64,000 bases of DNA from Straminergon stramineum (taxonomy: Eukaryota; Streptophyta; Bryopsida; Hypnales; Calliergonaceae), in NCBI GenBank assembly GCA_963920665.1, contig OY987263.1:36134547-36198546 (forward strand), written 5' to 3'. The position numbers and the translations under genes are program-made. The notes beneath the pieces were generated by a model. The model was not told the DNA's origin. It worked only from the letters and a program-made list of their open reading frames with translations, and did no database searches. Positions 47,697-59,400 of this stretch are shown piece after piece; the stretch's first letter is position 1; each line of letters opens with the position of its first letter.

Positions 47697-48270
47697 GTGG
47701 ACGTAACACGATGGAATGGCAAGCAACAACTCTCCATCATTTGCATAAATGGCCCAAGTCTCCTCAACACAATTTTGGCCATGCTCGACCTTAACGATTT
47801 ACGTATTGTCCACGGCAACATTTTGTGTCCTGAAAATGTTCTCTTTGCATATTTCTACTTGGAGGTAAGGAAGTAAGAAACATGATGATCTCAGACAACA
47901 TTTCCACAGTGGGATTCTTAGTTGTTGAAAGAAAGATACATTTATTTACGAGTACACATGAAATCTTTCAACACTAAATTAAATGGGGACTTCAATGTCT
48001 GGAAAGCACTGAACTAAGTTATCAGTTGCTAAAAATCAGCCTTAAAAGAAACGCAGAATAGACTAATACACACTTAAATCCTAAACCCAACTTTCTGATT
48101 TGAGAATGGTGAGGAATTTCGGACAGAATGAGCTGGGTGAAGACGAACTGGAACAAGACGAGCTTGACGAAGACGAGGACCAGGCTCTGAAAGAGAAGAT
48201 ACTCGCACTGATTAGTGCACGTTCATCGGATTCTTCTGACCATGAAACCTCCAATGGCAATTTTCCATGA
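47697..48270 (+). CDS. Two 3' exons: ACT-like domain (bHLH-type) plus acidic tail, 5' part missing
   Basis: Exon 47697-47864 (phase 0 at both ends, GTAAGG donor) encodes a stretch beginning VDVTRWNGKQQLSIICINGP and continuing LLNTILAMLDLNDLRIVHGN. This fits the ACT-like fold found at the C-terminus of plant bHLH factors: V-V, then a central helix ALxxLxLxxxH, then a final strand. Exon 48127-48270 (acceptor TTCGGACAG) encodes NELGEDELEQDELDEDED followed by a short helix and a Ser-rich end, then TGA. The join preserves the frame. No bHLH exon was seen in the preceding 2 kb. It may be a gene with a distant 5' part or a truncated copy; expression is unknown. Confidence 0.4.
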
Positions 48271-50141
48271 AACGACACCAACATGCTTTGATCAGGTTTA
48301 TAGTATAGCGGTATAGTCGACAATTGATGCATATGTTGTTATTACAAGAAAAGAATACGATGGTTAACCGGTGTCCGATCTTAGTAAAGATCTTCACTTC
48401 TTGTGCTTATTTGAAAACAATTTGGAAAGCATAGATAGGGTAAGTTCAGAATGCATTGATTTGCAAGGAAGCAAAGTTGTTTGTCTTTTCTCAATACATA
48501 TCTTCACTTGTTTGCTTATTTGTAAACAATTTGGAAAGCGTAGGTATGGCATGCCAAGAATACATTTGGTTTGCAAGCAAGCAAGCAAGCAAGCAAGCAA
48601 AGATGTTCGTCTATTCTCAATAAATTAATATCTTCACTTCTTGTGCTTAATTGTAAACAATATGGAAAGCATAGGTATAGCAAGTCGAGAATGCATTTGG
48701 TTTGCAAGCAAGCAAGCAAGGAAAGATGTCTACATTGCAGCTATTTGATGTCAAATCCGAGGAGGAAGCTGGGTGAAGAAAAAAAACATGAATATATGGG
48801 TCAATGAGATTTGCAGCAGAGCCATGGTTGCACTTGTAAACCTGAACTCCGGCGTCAGAAAGGTTTTGAGAAGAGTAGGCGCTGGTAGCTCGCAAATGGA
48901 CAGTGACCAAATTCGCTGACAATTGAGAACATATTAGAACTCTATAGCTTGTCGTGTTCTAGCAATCAGGATTCATCTACTAGAATGGAAATATTTTCAA
49001 ACTTCGAAATGAGCCATCACGGTGGCAGAGAACATGATCAAAGATAGTAAAGGAAAATGGTAGCCCTAAAAGTAAGGACAAAGTATTTCGTCACACAAGA
49101 AGCTACAGGTGCTTCAGATGCCCAGGCATACTGCTCACTTGTTCCCCTTTGCTTTGCGTTGCAATTGAATTACTTAAAACCTAAATGCCCGAGGCACCAG
49201 ATTCTGGTGTTTTGAAAACTTTGAAGTTAAGTAAAACCCAACCAAATTGCTATTATTAGTAGTTTGTATTTTTGGAGAACTCTTTTTGAAGTCTAGGTTA
49301 AGGATCAAAAAGTTGATCTTAAAAATGAAGGATTATGATTTTTCTATTCAAGATTTTGTGCAAGAATCCCCATTGCAATCTGGACTTCCCGTAGTGTTCT
49401 TGTAAATGAGCCTCAAATACACTAGATCTTGGAGGAAAAATCACTTTAGAAATTCATTTAAAAAAAATTGTAGAATAGATTTTGAAAAATCGTAAATTGA
49501 TTGAGGTTGTGCATGCTAGGCCCTATAACCTCATATTTTTTTAGTGACCAACTTTTTAGAGTTGACATGCAAAAAGAGAATTGAAATTTGTTCATAGTTT
49601 TAACACCCTTGTGATCAAACATTATAATCTTTCAATCTGTAAGTGATATCGTTATGTTTTCTTTTCCTACATGATCTCTAACATGTTATGTTTTCTTTTC
49701 CTATGCGATCTCTAACATGTCTAGTTTGTACAGTTATAATTCAAAAGAAATTGGTACAACTTATGAAAATGTTGACTTTTTGCTCAATTTAGAGCAAATT
49801 TCAAGAAGCTCCAAACAGGCCTTGGGCATTTTTAGGGGTTGAAATTGGGCATTTTTAGTGTTGAAATTTCGCTCACTCCTGTTCACTCGTGTTCCTTCCC
49901 TTCAGTTTAGCCTGGTTGCTTTTCATCTAGTCTTTTTCATTCATTTAGTTTTCCTTTAGTTTGGTTCATCCACCCTGTTCTGTACCATTATGTATTCGTC
50001 TTCTGACGTGGTACATTTATCTTTTGATCTTTTGATTGCAAACAACGCTTGCATGTTCAAGCTTCCGCACTGTCTGTTTCGTTTAGTACGATATTTCTAC
50101 ACTTAGGTGGTGTAATTGGTGAAGGAGGGGTGCACTGAGAG
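48271..50141. other. Intergenic with a 123-bp tandem triplication and minor repeats
   Basis: Beyond the repeats listed separately, this stretch leads to the promoter of the beta-ureidopropionase gene. At about 49651-49719 a 34-bp unit (GTTATGTTTTCTTTTCCTA...) is duplicated in tandem. A minus-strand open stretch ending near 48915 (with LVTVHLRATSAYSS and AGVQVYKCNHG) looks coding-like but stands alone. Confidence 0.4.
48388..48730 (+). repeat. Tandem triplication with a (GCAA)n tract
   Basis: Three imperfect units starting at about 48392, 48504 and 48635 carry ATCTTCACTT(CT)TTGTGCTTA, AACAAT(T/A)TGGAAAGC, ATAG(A/G)TA and GATTTGCAAG/GGTTTGCAAG. The second and third end in AAGCAAGC tetranucleotide runs, the longer at about 48576-48600. 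Open frames on both strands in this area derive from the repeat. Confidence 0.8.
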
Positions 50142-53100
50142 ATGGAGGAAGAGAATTCAAGCAAGGGGTCGCTGCGAGGACATGAATCGCTCTACCGGTT
50201 GTTGGCTTCGGAGCTTCCACCGCCTCTCTTCCAGGTTAGCGTTTTCTCACCGGCAATTCACGCCATGGCTGTAGTTTGGTGCACTCGGGTGGATCTGGGT
50301 TATGGGTTTCGCTCAATTCTCTCTGGACAAATTTCGATCCAATTAGGGTTTCGTTTGAAGAGTATCGATTGATATTATGTCGTCAAGAATTCTGCAGGAA
50401 GTGAGCCGCGTGTTGTATGGGTGCAACCAAGGGCGCGTTGTGACGCCAGGTTCAATAGACAAGGACCTCGGTGACGAATCCAATGAAGAGAATTTCGATC
50501 TGCAAGTATGTTTGCACTCTGTCACCTCGCTGTGTTATCTTGGTGCCCAGATTGGAACTCTAACTTCCCATTTGCATTGCCGAAATATGTTTTTTCCAGT
50601 GATTAAATTTGAACTGTACTAAAGTCCTCGTTGTGGTCAGACATTCGAGTTTACCGCCGATCCAGAGCAGATGCGAGCGCCGCGGAACGTGACCATTGGC
50701 TTGATCCAGAATGCAATAGTGTTGCCGACGACATCACCGTTCTTGCAGCAGAAACATGCCATCATGGAGAGAGTCGGCCGTCTCATTGACGTCGCTGGAA
50801 AAGCTGGCGTGAACATCCTTTGTCTACAGGTAGGCTAGACATGCCATCGCCTCCAACCCCCAGGTTTCAAATGGCTTAGCAAATTCAGAAAATGTTATTC
50901 AGTTACTTGAAACTTCCTATGACTATCGAGGATTGAGTCTTAAACCTCACAGAAGAAAAACGGTTCAAGAATGTTGTATATCTTATGACGTATGATTCAT
51001 TTAATGATGAACATGCAAAATTTTATTGAATACAAGTGCTTCACCTTGACCTCAAATAGCTATTCTCTCTGCCGAGAGAGTTAAAGCTTGCAGTTCTACA
51101 ATCAATGATAATTTGGATAAGTTGCACAAGAAGGTAACTTCTGGACTATACATTTTTTAAGGAGTTGCCTCAACACCCTTGAATTGTTCATGGATTCCTT
51201 TTGGACACAATCTTGAGTTCATAGTCGTCCTTACTTGGCCACGTTATCAATCATGTAGTAATTTCCTAACTCCATGTGATAATTGAAGTTTAGTTGTTCA
51301 ATTTGCGTCTACAGTAGAGAAGGGTGAGTGGTCCCGACTGTTCTATGATGTGGGGTGCGATTTAAATAAACAAGGAATTGGTTGACAGGAAGCCTGGACG
51401 ATGCCGTTCGTGTTTTGCACTCGTGAGAAGAGCTGGTGCGAGTTTGCGGAGAGTGCAGAAACCGGAGAGACGACTACATTCCTGCAAGCACTGGCGCAGA
51501 AGCACAACATGGTGATCGTGAGCCCCATTTTGGAGCGAGACGAGGCCCATGGGAGCACCTTGTGGAACACGGCTGTCATCATTGGCAACCATGGAAATGT
51601 TATCGGAAAGCACCGAAAGGTATGTAGATTGTCAGTCTGAGCCTCTTACACGTGAATGGAGCAAAGTTTTGGTGTGGCTGGCTATATAATTGATTTTAGA
51701 TAGGACTTCGTTGCCTTCATGCTAGCTTGTCCCCTGTACTATTGTTTGTTCAATAGAGAATCTGGAGGAGGAAACTGCGCATTCTTTAGGGCTTCTTTCT
51801 CTGGGTCTGATACTTTGATCCCTGTAGACGAAGACCAGCTAGAGTGTGTAGGTCATCTTGCTTAGGGTCTCATATTTTTTTACTAAAAAGGAGTCTCCTC
51901 GGGGTTGATCTCGTTGGCCACTGATTTTTGTAAACACACGACGGTTCTTTGGATAAATACACTTTGGATAGGGATTCGTTGCCTTTCCTACTGGTGGGTA
52001 CCCTATACTACTACACTTAGTATTTTAGAGGACCTGGACGAGGAAACCTTTTATACTATACGGTTTCTTCCTCCAGGCTGGATATGCCTGAAGACCCTTG
52101 TAGATGAAGACCCCCAGATCTCGATTTTTAGGGTGCTCTTTAAATACCACCATAAATCACAAACCTTGTAATGAGTAGGGTAGTGAACAGACCGGAACAG
52201 CTTCTTGGATGTGCACGCCATCCCGCTTAGGGTCTAATAAAAAATGTATGAAAAAGGGGTAGTTTGGTTTTGGATCATAAACATATGACATTTATAAATA
52301 CACTAGGGTCCTATAGATAGAACTTTCGTCCCCTTCCATACCCCCATAGATCGCCGAGTCTGGAGGACGGGTCTTTTACAGTACTCTTGTCCGCTAATGT
52401 GATTGTGTGCCTTGGATTACAGAACCATATTCCACGCGTAGGGGATTTCAATGAGAGCACCTACTACATGGAAGGCAACACTGGGCACCCCGTGTTTGAA
52501 ACAGAATTCGGCAAGATAGCAGTGAACATCTGCTATGGGAGACATCACCCTATGAACTGGCAAGCTTTTGGCATGAATGGAGCCGAGATCGTCTTCAACC
52601 CCTCAGCAACTGTAGGAGACCTAAGTGAACCTATGTGGCCAATTGAGGTATCATAATACTGTGATGAAATCAGCATTTGTGTGTCAACGTCGTTCTCACA
52701 TCCCGCAGCAATTACACACGTAGTCTTGTGCATTTGCTCATATAGATGGTGTGATTTTCATTTTTGCAGTACTAGCTATTGTTGTGCGATCTGCTTGTCT
52801 TGGACTGGACCTTGGAATTAAATTATAAAATTAAAATCAAACCGTGAACCAATCCTAGTTCTCTTCATTTGCTCTGATTATTAGATTGATTTGCTGCGAA
52901 AGACTGAGAGTCTGGAGGTTGCGGAACCTTATATGTGTCACCTACCTAAATGCAACACCCCCAAATGTTAAAGAATGATTAAATATTGATTTCTGAGAAT
53001 GTATACCACCTTAATATTAGAACTTGTGTCGGTTTTAGATTATGTGACCTCTTATAGCTTGTGCATGTGCTATCCTAGCCATGTGTTCCTTGGTGCATTA

Positions 53101-53614
53101 GAATCCTCTCGATTTGCTAAAAACTGCGTATAGGAATTTGACCATAATCATAATAGTAGCGATGCTCAGCACTTAAAGTGTCGCTTTTAGATTTACTTAC
53201 CTTTGATTCGGTTGTGTGGTTGGGGCACAGGCACGAAATGCGGCCATCGCTAACACGTATTTTGTGGGAGCCATCAACCGTGTGGGAACGGAGGTATTTC
53301 CAAGAGAATTCACGTCCGGCGATGGGAAGCCAGCTCACAAGGACTTCGGCCACTTTTACGGCTCCAGCTTCATTGCAGCACCTGATGCATCCTGCAGTCC
53401 CAGCTTATCTCGGTGTCGTGATGGTTTGCTGGTTGCAAAGCTGGACCTGAATTTATGTCAGCAGGTGAAAGACAAGTGGGCGTTCAGGTTGACAGCCCGG
53501 TATGAGATGTATGCGGACTTCTTCAGGGATTATGTGAGGCATGATTTCAAACCTCAAGTGATTCGTGACTCACATTTGGATGGGGCATCTGCCAAAAGCA
53601 GTGGATCAGTGTAG
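50142..53614 (+). CDS. PYD3: Beta-ureidopropionase (beta-alanine synthase)
   Basis: Six exons: 50142-50234, 50398-50505, 50641-50829, 51389-51619, 52423-52647 and 53231-53614. All splits are phase 0; together they encode 409 residues plus stop. The protein hydrolyses N-carbamoyl-beta-alanine (and N-carbamoyl-beta-aminoisobutyrate) to the beta-amino acid, CO2 and ammonia, the last step of reductive pyrimidine breakdown. The nitrilase-superfamily triad is intact: Glu131 (first residue of exon 4, [11 protein letters not shown]), Lys207 (GKHRK, last residue of exon 4) and Cys244 (NICYGRHHP). Other segments matching plant PYD3 are [47 protein letters not shown] and [17 protein letters not shown]. 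No transit peptide is seen, so cytosolic location is likely. The length is usual for the plant enzyme. Confidence 0.95.
51690..52400 (+). repeat. Diverged repeats within intron 4 of the beta-ureidopropionase gene
   Basis: Three blocks of about 270-340 bp, starting near 51697, 51967 and 52310, share GATAG(G)GA.TTCGTTGCCTT, a TACCC/TCCCC(A/T) run, a GAGGA(C/G)(G)A..AAAC-like segment, and in the first two GTAGA(C/T)GAAGAC. No coding content. They explain the 803-bp length of this intron. Confidence 0.4.
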
Positions 53615-54147
53615 ATTCACATTCTCTTGTGCACGTATTATAATCGGTGTAGGATATGTGAATAGTTAGCAACTTCCTTCATGAACATGTGCAAGTTTCA
53701 ACAAATTCTGGATTGCAGGGTGCTTGAATCTAGAATTCAGTATTCTGTGTAAGCTTTAGGTATTTGTTGTGCTCAAACAAGGAAAACAGATTCAAATTGA
53801 AGCGTTGCGGTTATAAACTTCTGTTCGAGCATAGCCGAAGCTGCATTTAAATTGATTAGCAGTGCTGACAGAAATTGAAATTAGAGTTGCAGAAGTCAAA
53901 CCATGTGAATAGTCAGACTTCTTGAGCAACTACAGTGAGGAGGCTGCTTTGGCAATCTGCACGGTTTCGCTGTTTTGAAAATGGAATGTCTTGCAGCAAA
54001 AACGCTTTCTGTCAAGTGCCTGACCTGCATGCCAGTGTTCAGCAATAGATATCCATGTTCTGTACAAAACCATTACAAAACCTATTGTCAAAAGTTTTGC
54101 TCTCGAGGACCTGTGGATCTGATTCAGGGACCTTGTCCTACGTTCAC
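53615..54147. other. 3' region of the beta-ureidopropionase gene, no further gene
   Basis: Likely 3' UTR followed by intergenic DNA. The 80-codon open frame starting at 53975 shows no recognisable content and overlaps the foldback at 54148. Confidence 0.45.
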
Positions 54148-54311
54148 TATCCTACGTGAAGGTCAGATTCGAAATAAATTAAGTCGTTCTTGTAAGAGAG
54201 GGCCACATGGCATCTAGTGATTGATGCAAGGGATGTGGACTTGTCAAAATCTGACCTGGAAATTTCATTTTGGCACCTCTCTATTGAATCTGACCTTCAC
54301 GTATGGTAGTA
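54148..54311. repeat. Foldback element
   Basis: CTATCCTACGTGAAGGTCAG..TTC on the left faces GAATCTGACCTTCACGTATGGTAG on the right (22 of 24 arm positions match). The spacing is about 115 bp. It sits some 85 bp left of another inverted-repeat element. No clear target duplication. Confidence 0.6.
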
Positions 54312-54397
54312 GAGAAACCTAGTTGGGCTACAGTTGGTAGGGTCTTAGGTAGGAATTGCCTTGTTTGGTGTTTCTACATGTATGGTAGAGAAACCTA

Positions 54398-54646
54398 CAC
54401 TAAATAGTGAAATTAGGTTGCCCTAACAATTAGGTTGCCTTACCCTGAGAAAGCTATTGTACAAGCCATCAAAGTCAACAAATATTTCTAAAAATATCTT
54501 CATTTGTACACATGGAGGTTCATGAGTCCCAAATATAGGGATATGAAATTCAAAAGTAGTTCATTCTTGTATAGTAACTATAAATATTTATTTAGTGTCA
54601 AATGTCGAGAAATTAGTGAGGGGCAACCTAATTTCACTATTCAGTG
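54398..54646. mobile_element. MITE with CACTAAATAGTG termini and TA flanks
   Basis: Terminal inverted repeats of about 28 bp: CACTAAATAGTGAAATTAGG and CACTGAATAGTGAAATTAGG, continuing TTGCCC. The 249-bp element is bordered by TA on both sides (54396-54397, 54647-54648). The palindrome extends to CTACACT/AGTGTAG, so a TA duplication (Tc1/mariner-like) is favoured, but a CACTA origin is not excluded. Confidence 0.7.
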
Positions 54647-54648
54647 TA

Positions 54649-56172
54649 GTTGTAATACAATTGGTAGCAATTTTTTTTAATATTGCCAAAATTCACTCCA
54701 TCCATATACTTTGATTTTACTATAGGAATTAAAGGGGTAGAAATTGTATTTTTTTGCCTAAGTAATTGCACTATCCACTAATTGTGTTCAGCCATGTGAC
54801 CCTATACCAAAAGTTCACATTGCTATTGAACTACATAAGCACTAGTGTGAAATTGCCTATACTACTTTCATCTTGGCCATACATTCCAAACAAGGGCGCC
54901 AAATCTTAACCATCGGATCATAGCTTGTCGCATACCCCAATTTGTACTTCAATATCCAATACCCTAAGGTACTCTCCATACTACGTGTCGCCATGTTAGT
55001 CTCTCTCGTACAAGCAAATTCATAGCCAAGACCTCTATCAAGGTTGGATTCCCATAGCTATGATTTTGAAAGTTTCATTATTTTAAAGCCAACATCACAA
55101 TCCACCTTGAATGGAGGATTTTTTAGTTTGGATATTGAACTTTGAAATCCAAGTTTATTTTGCCCTTGTACAAAAGATAGATAAATTCAAGACAAAGTGG
55201 GATAGTATAGGATCCAATCTCTTTTTGAACAGTGTAGTCATTTAGTAGTTAGAGAGTTCTTTTTTTAAAATGGTAATTGAACTCTCATGTCAACTTACAT
55301 TCTAACAATCTTATTTATAAATGATGCCCTTAGGTTTGCTACTGAAATAACAAGAAATGGTTGTTGGTAGGTGTTGATGCATTTATGCTTTGAACCCATA
55401 CACTACTATGATATTTGAGCATTCTTTCTCACCTCTATCATTACTACTTTCCTTTAGATTGTTGCCAAACTTCAATAATTCAAAACATGTAGAAGTCAAA
55501 ATTTAACTTCAAAAGTTTTAGTCTTGCTAGTATACAACTACTATGAAGATGGCTATGTCGTCTCTTTGCTTTCCTCATCAAAATCTTATCATTATTAATT
55601 TTAGGGACGACTTTTAGGTCAATATCATAGTATATTGAAGCCATTCAATTTGAAACCAAGGATTTTGAACCTGTATGACTAATACTTTATTTTATTTTAT
55701 ATATTAGACAACATGTTCAAGTATTTGCATACGTCCATCTTTTATGTGTCTTTTTAACTATGAAGGTTTGAAGTCCACCCATTAAAAAAAAAGCTTATTC
55801 TTATATTGCATGATCTATGAATCTCATAGAAATCCACAACCTCTAAAAACTCTCACTCATCACATTTCAAAATTGAAAATGTACACTTCTCATATATGGT
55901 AGCACAATTAGGGTTTGTTTTTTCTACCTTCATTGCTTGTAAACTAAAACTTCTTGTATCTTTCATTTCATTATTCAAAAATCAAAGGTTCAAATGATTT
56001 TGAGTAGGTATGAATGTATATAGTGAAATGAAATGAATTAATCTTTTTTTTAAATATGTTTTTAGCTCCCAACTTTGACATTTAAATCAAAATATAAATT
56101 TTACAATATTTATCATACTGAACTAATCACATGAAATGAAGTTTGACATGTAGATTAGAATGCGAACCATCT
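54649..56172. other. AT-rich intergenic DNA, no gene seen
   Basis: No coding stretch, RNA gene or repeat of note was recognised between the two inverted-repeat elements. Confidence 0.45.
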
Positions 56173-56175
56173 TAA

Positions 56176-56408
56176 CACAACAAGAAAAGGGGTATTTTAA
56201 GTATAGTCCTAGAGATAAGATTTCAAATAATGACCTTTCTAAGAAATTTTCAGGAAGTAATTCCTAGAAATATGTGTATTTTTTCAATAAAATTCTACAA
56301 CAAAGACATGCATTTCTAATAATTTCTTACTAAAAATCTCCTAAAAAGATCATTACTTAAAATCCTCTCCTTAAAACTATACTTAAAACACCCCTTTCTC
56401 TTGTAGTG
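56176..56408. mobile_element. CACTA-type MITE with TAA target duplication
   Basis: A 233-bp element with terminal inverted repeats of about 33 bp: CACAACAAGAAAAGGGGTAT on the left and CACTACAAGAGAAAGGGGTG on the right, both leading into TTTAAGTATAGT. It is flanked by TAA at 56173-56175 and 56409-56411. CACTACAAGAAA is a classical CACTA terminus. Arms pair over most of their length, so a transcript would fold back. Confidence 0.88.
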
Positions 56409-56411
56409 TAA

Positions 56412-59400
56412 TGATTTCATGCAAAAATTCCAAATATGAAACCAAAAGAACTTACATAAGTTCTGAAAAAATTTCAAATGGGCTTCTTGGTCTTTTACGG
56501 GTTAAAATCTTTACATTTTAACATTGTAAAATTCCAAAATGTTTAGCAACAAAGTCCTAGTTATTATTTTAAAATTTCTATAAAGCAATTAAAATGCAAG
56601 ATATAGAACAGAATTCATTTTCATACTTGAGTTATTCCATTCGAAGTGTATCTAAGTTAAGTAGTAGTTGGATTAAAAATGAAAATGAAATAAATTCTGA
56701 TTTTGATTTATTCAAGTAATGAAGATAGAAAGAAAGTATCAAAGGTTGTATTGAAATAATAATTTTCAATAAAAGTGTATTGTTCTAGCACTTCTTCAAT
56801 GGTTCTACATGGCATTCTTTAATTTAGAATTGAAAAGGTCTTTAAGAACCTTTCATGTCGTGGAACTATGAATGGTTCCTTAAAACGCTATCAACAATCA
56901 AACAAATATTGTGCATAATTACCAAGATGTTCACAAGCAAACTCCAAAAGATTGCAACATCTAGTATATAGTAGACTAACTACTCTTGTGCTTGATCACC
57001 AATCCAAAATTTAATGAAATTGAAAGACAAGCTTGAAATCATTGTGATACATTTTTAGTGTTGAAAAGTTTCTAAAGAGCCTTTTATTGTCTATTTGAAA
57101 TATTTCCTAATTTTGTAGAAATTATTGAAGTAACTATTTGTGTTTGGTCCAACTTCCAATCAAAGTTTTGTAAATGAAAAGATTGAGCTTTTTACTCAAA
57201 TGGTAGAGTCCCATGAAAGTATTAACAAGAAAATAAATATTTTGAAGAAGTTTTTAAGAAATCTTTTGTTGTGGTATGTAATATACTTCACCACTTTCTT
57301 AGGTGATTGCTTTAGTGACATAGTTTGAAGAGTGAAAGTGTACATTTAAGGACTTCCCAACAACCTCATATAAAAAATGGTGAAAAGTTAGAGTCACATA
57401 AGGATCCATTCAATTTGACTTGTACTCTAAAGCCTTCACTCACCTTGAAAGTTGTTGAAAATCCATCCAATTCATAATTATATACTTGAGAGAAAATTTG
57501 CAATGAATATTTTTAATTGTTGCACTTCAATGCCATTTTATACTCATAAAATTTATTTATAAAATTTATTTAATTTTATACTCATAAAATTTATTTTATT
57601 TTAGGTTTATACTCATAGGCACGATTTTAGTCTTGAAAAATTTCTAACAAATTGTTCATTTTTTATTATTATGAGGAAAAAAAATCCCTAAAGATCCCCA
57701 CATCCAAAATGTCAATGCACCTTGATCAAATTTGGTTGTAACTTCGAAGTATTCATTTTTGGTATTGATTTCAATTTAGGAAATGAAGTTATTTTTCTAC
57801 TCCATTTCACAACTATAAACAAATCTAAGATTTCAATGAGTTCTTTCAATTGGAAGCTCCATGTTTTATAATGCAAATACTCCTTGTGTCTCAAAATAAC
57901 TACATAATACTCCTACAAGAAACCAAGGATTTATTTTGAGAGAAAGAGTCTCACAATGTTGTATATATTCCATTGGTATTTTCTAATTCAAAAAGTATTT
58001 TCAAGTTTAAATTATAAAATATTGTTTCAACTTTGAACCTTCCTTTTTGTTTAAAATCCAAAATTATTCTAAAATATATCCTAATTGATATAATTTTATG
58101 ATTGCATGTATTATAATTTTAAATATGACAAAAACCTTGATTTTTCCACAAAAATTAGTATATAGAGAAAAAGTGTTTAAAGTTACACACAAAAATTATC
58201 AAAGTTTATCAATCAATCATATAAAGGCTAAATTTACCTTAGTATTAGTGATTTAATTTGAAATTCATCACGAAGACACAAATGGTGTTTGGACCTTGCC
58301 TTTCAGTGTAAAAATGATCAAGTACTTGAAAAAATATCATACTATTCTTTGTGGCTACTTTCTCCTCTTAGAAAAATTCCAAATTAATTAGATCTTTTTA
58401 ATATTTACCAATTTATTTCTACTTATTGGTTTACTATTATAACAAAAATATAATTTATTTACTTTAATAGAGATTCTTTCACATTGATAGATAATACATA
58501 GACTTATATAAAAAAATATTAATAATTCTACTAAAATTATAAAATATTTGAAAAGGCTCACCCCCCCTCAAAAGACCAAGGCCCATTTCAATGAAAAATT
58601 GTCAAATCAACTCCTTTTTATGGTAGTGAGAAAAAAATGAAAAAAAGGTTTAAGTTTTTTTTTAAACAACCCAAATATGTACTAGACTATAGACTATAGG
58701 AATGTGTGGAAAAAATTGAGAAACTTAGACTTCATAAGTTGAAATTTTATAATGTTTGAAGTTAAAAGATATTTTTTTTCCAACCTTGCCTCATAACGTT
58801 ACAAAATTCATAGAATGAGATTTTTGTACTAAATTTGGTGGTTATTTTTGTCAAGTGCATTCTATATCATGTTCTTTACAAACCTACAAATTTTAGAAGT
58901 AAAAGAGTTTTGCATGTTGTAGTTTGCAGAAAGCTTTTTGGACTACACCTAAAGTTGAGGGCATCATGTCTTTAAATCTAGGAAACCAATTAGAAAAAAA
59001 TTATATACCTACCAAGGAGGTCACACTTTATGTCAAATTTTTGTAAAAATTCAACTAAAATCGACTACGTCTAGAATTCCACCAAATTTCTTGTGTAAGT
59101 TGAATAGTCAATTGGTCCTTAAGTTTGGGGGTTAATTGAGTTTGACAAAGTTTGACCATATGGCAATGGAACTAGATAGTCCTTCAATAACCTTGTAAGG
59201 ACACTATAGACATAAATGTTCCCATGGATGACTGTAGAAAGAAATAATCCCGCAAAGAATACACCTATTGGTTCAATAATTGGAGTATTTTGGTGACTTA
59301 TCTTGGTCATTGCCTCATTGGGAGAGGGCACATCTTGCTACAGTTAAGGGTTTAACTCTTGAACAATGCCAAAGCCATTTTTTGTCCAATGAATGACAAA

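Noticed and set aside
48576..48720. CRISPR-like regular repeats
   Set aside because: They are GCAA microsatellite and imperfect tandem units without unique spacers, in a plant nuclear genome.
48776..48915. Minus-strand exon-like stretch (LVTVHLRATSAYSS...AGVQVYKCNHG)
   Set aside because: Faintly recalls a DUF3455-like pattern and has a plausible acceptor, but no partner exon or start was found.
54398..54646. Assignment of this inverted-repeat element to CACTA
   Set aside because: Ends read CACTA, but the flanking trinucleotides (CTA and TAG) do not repeat, whereas TA does; mariner-like is preferred.
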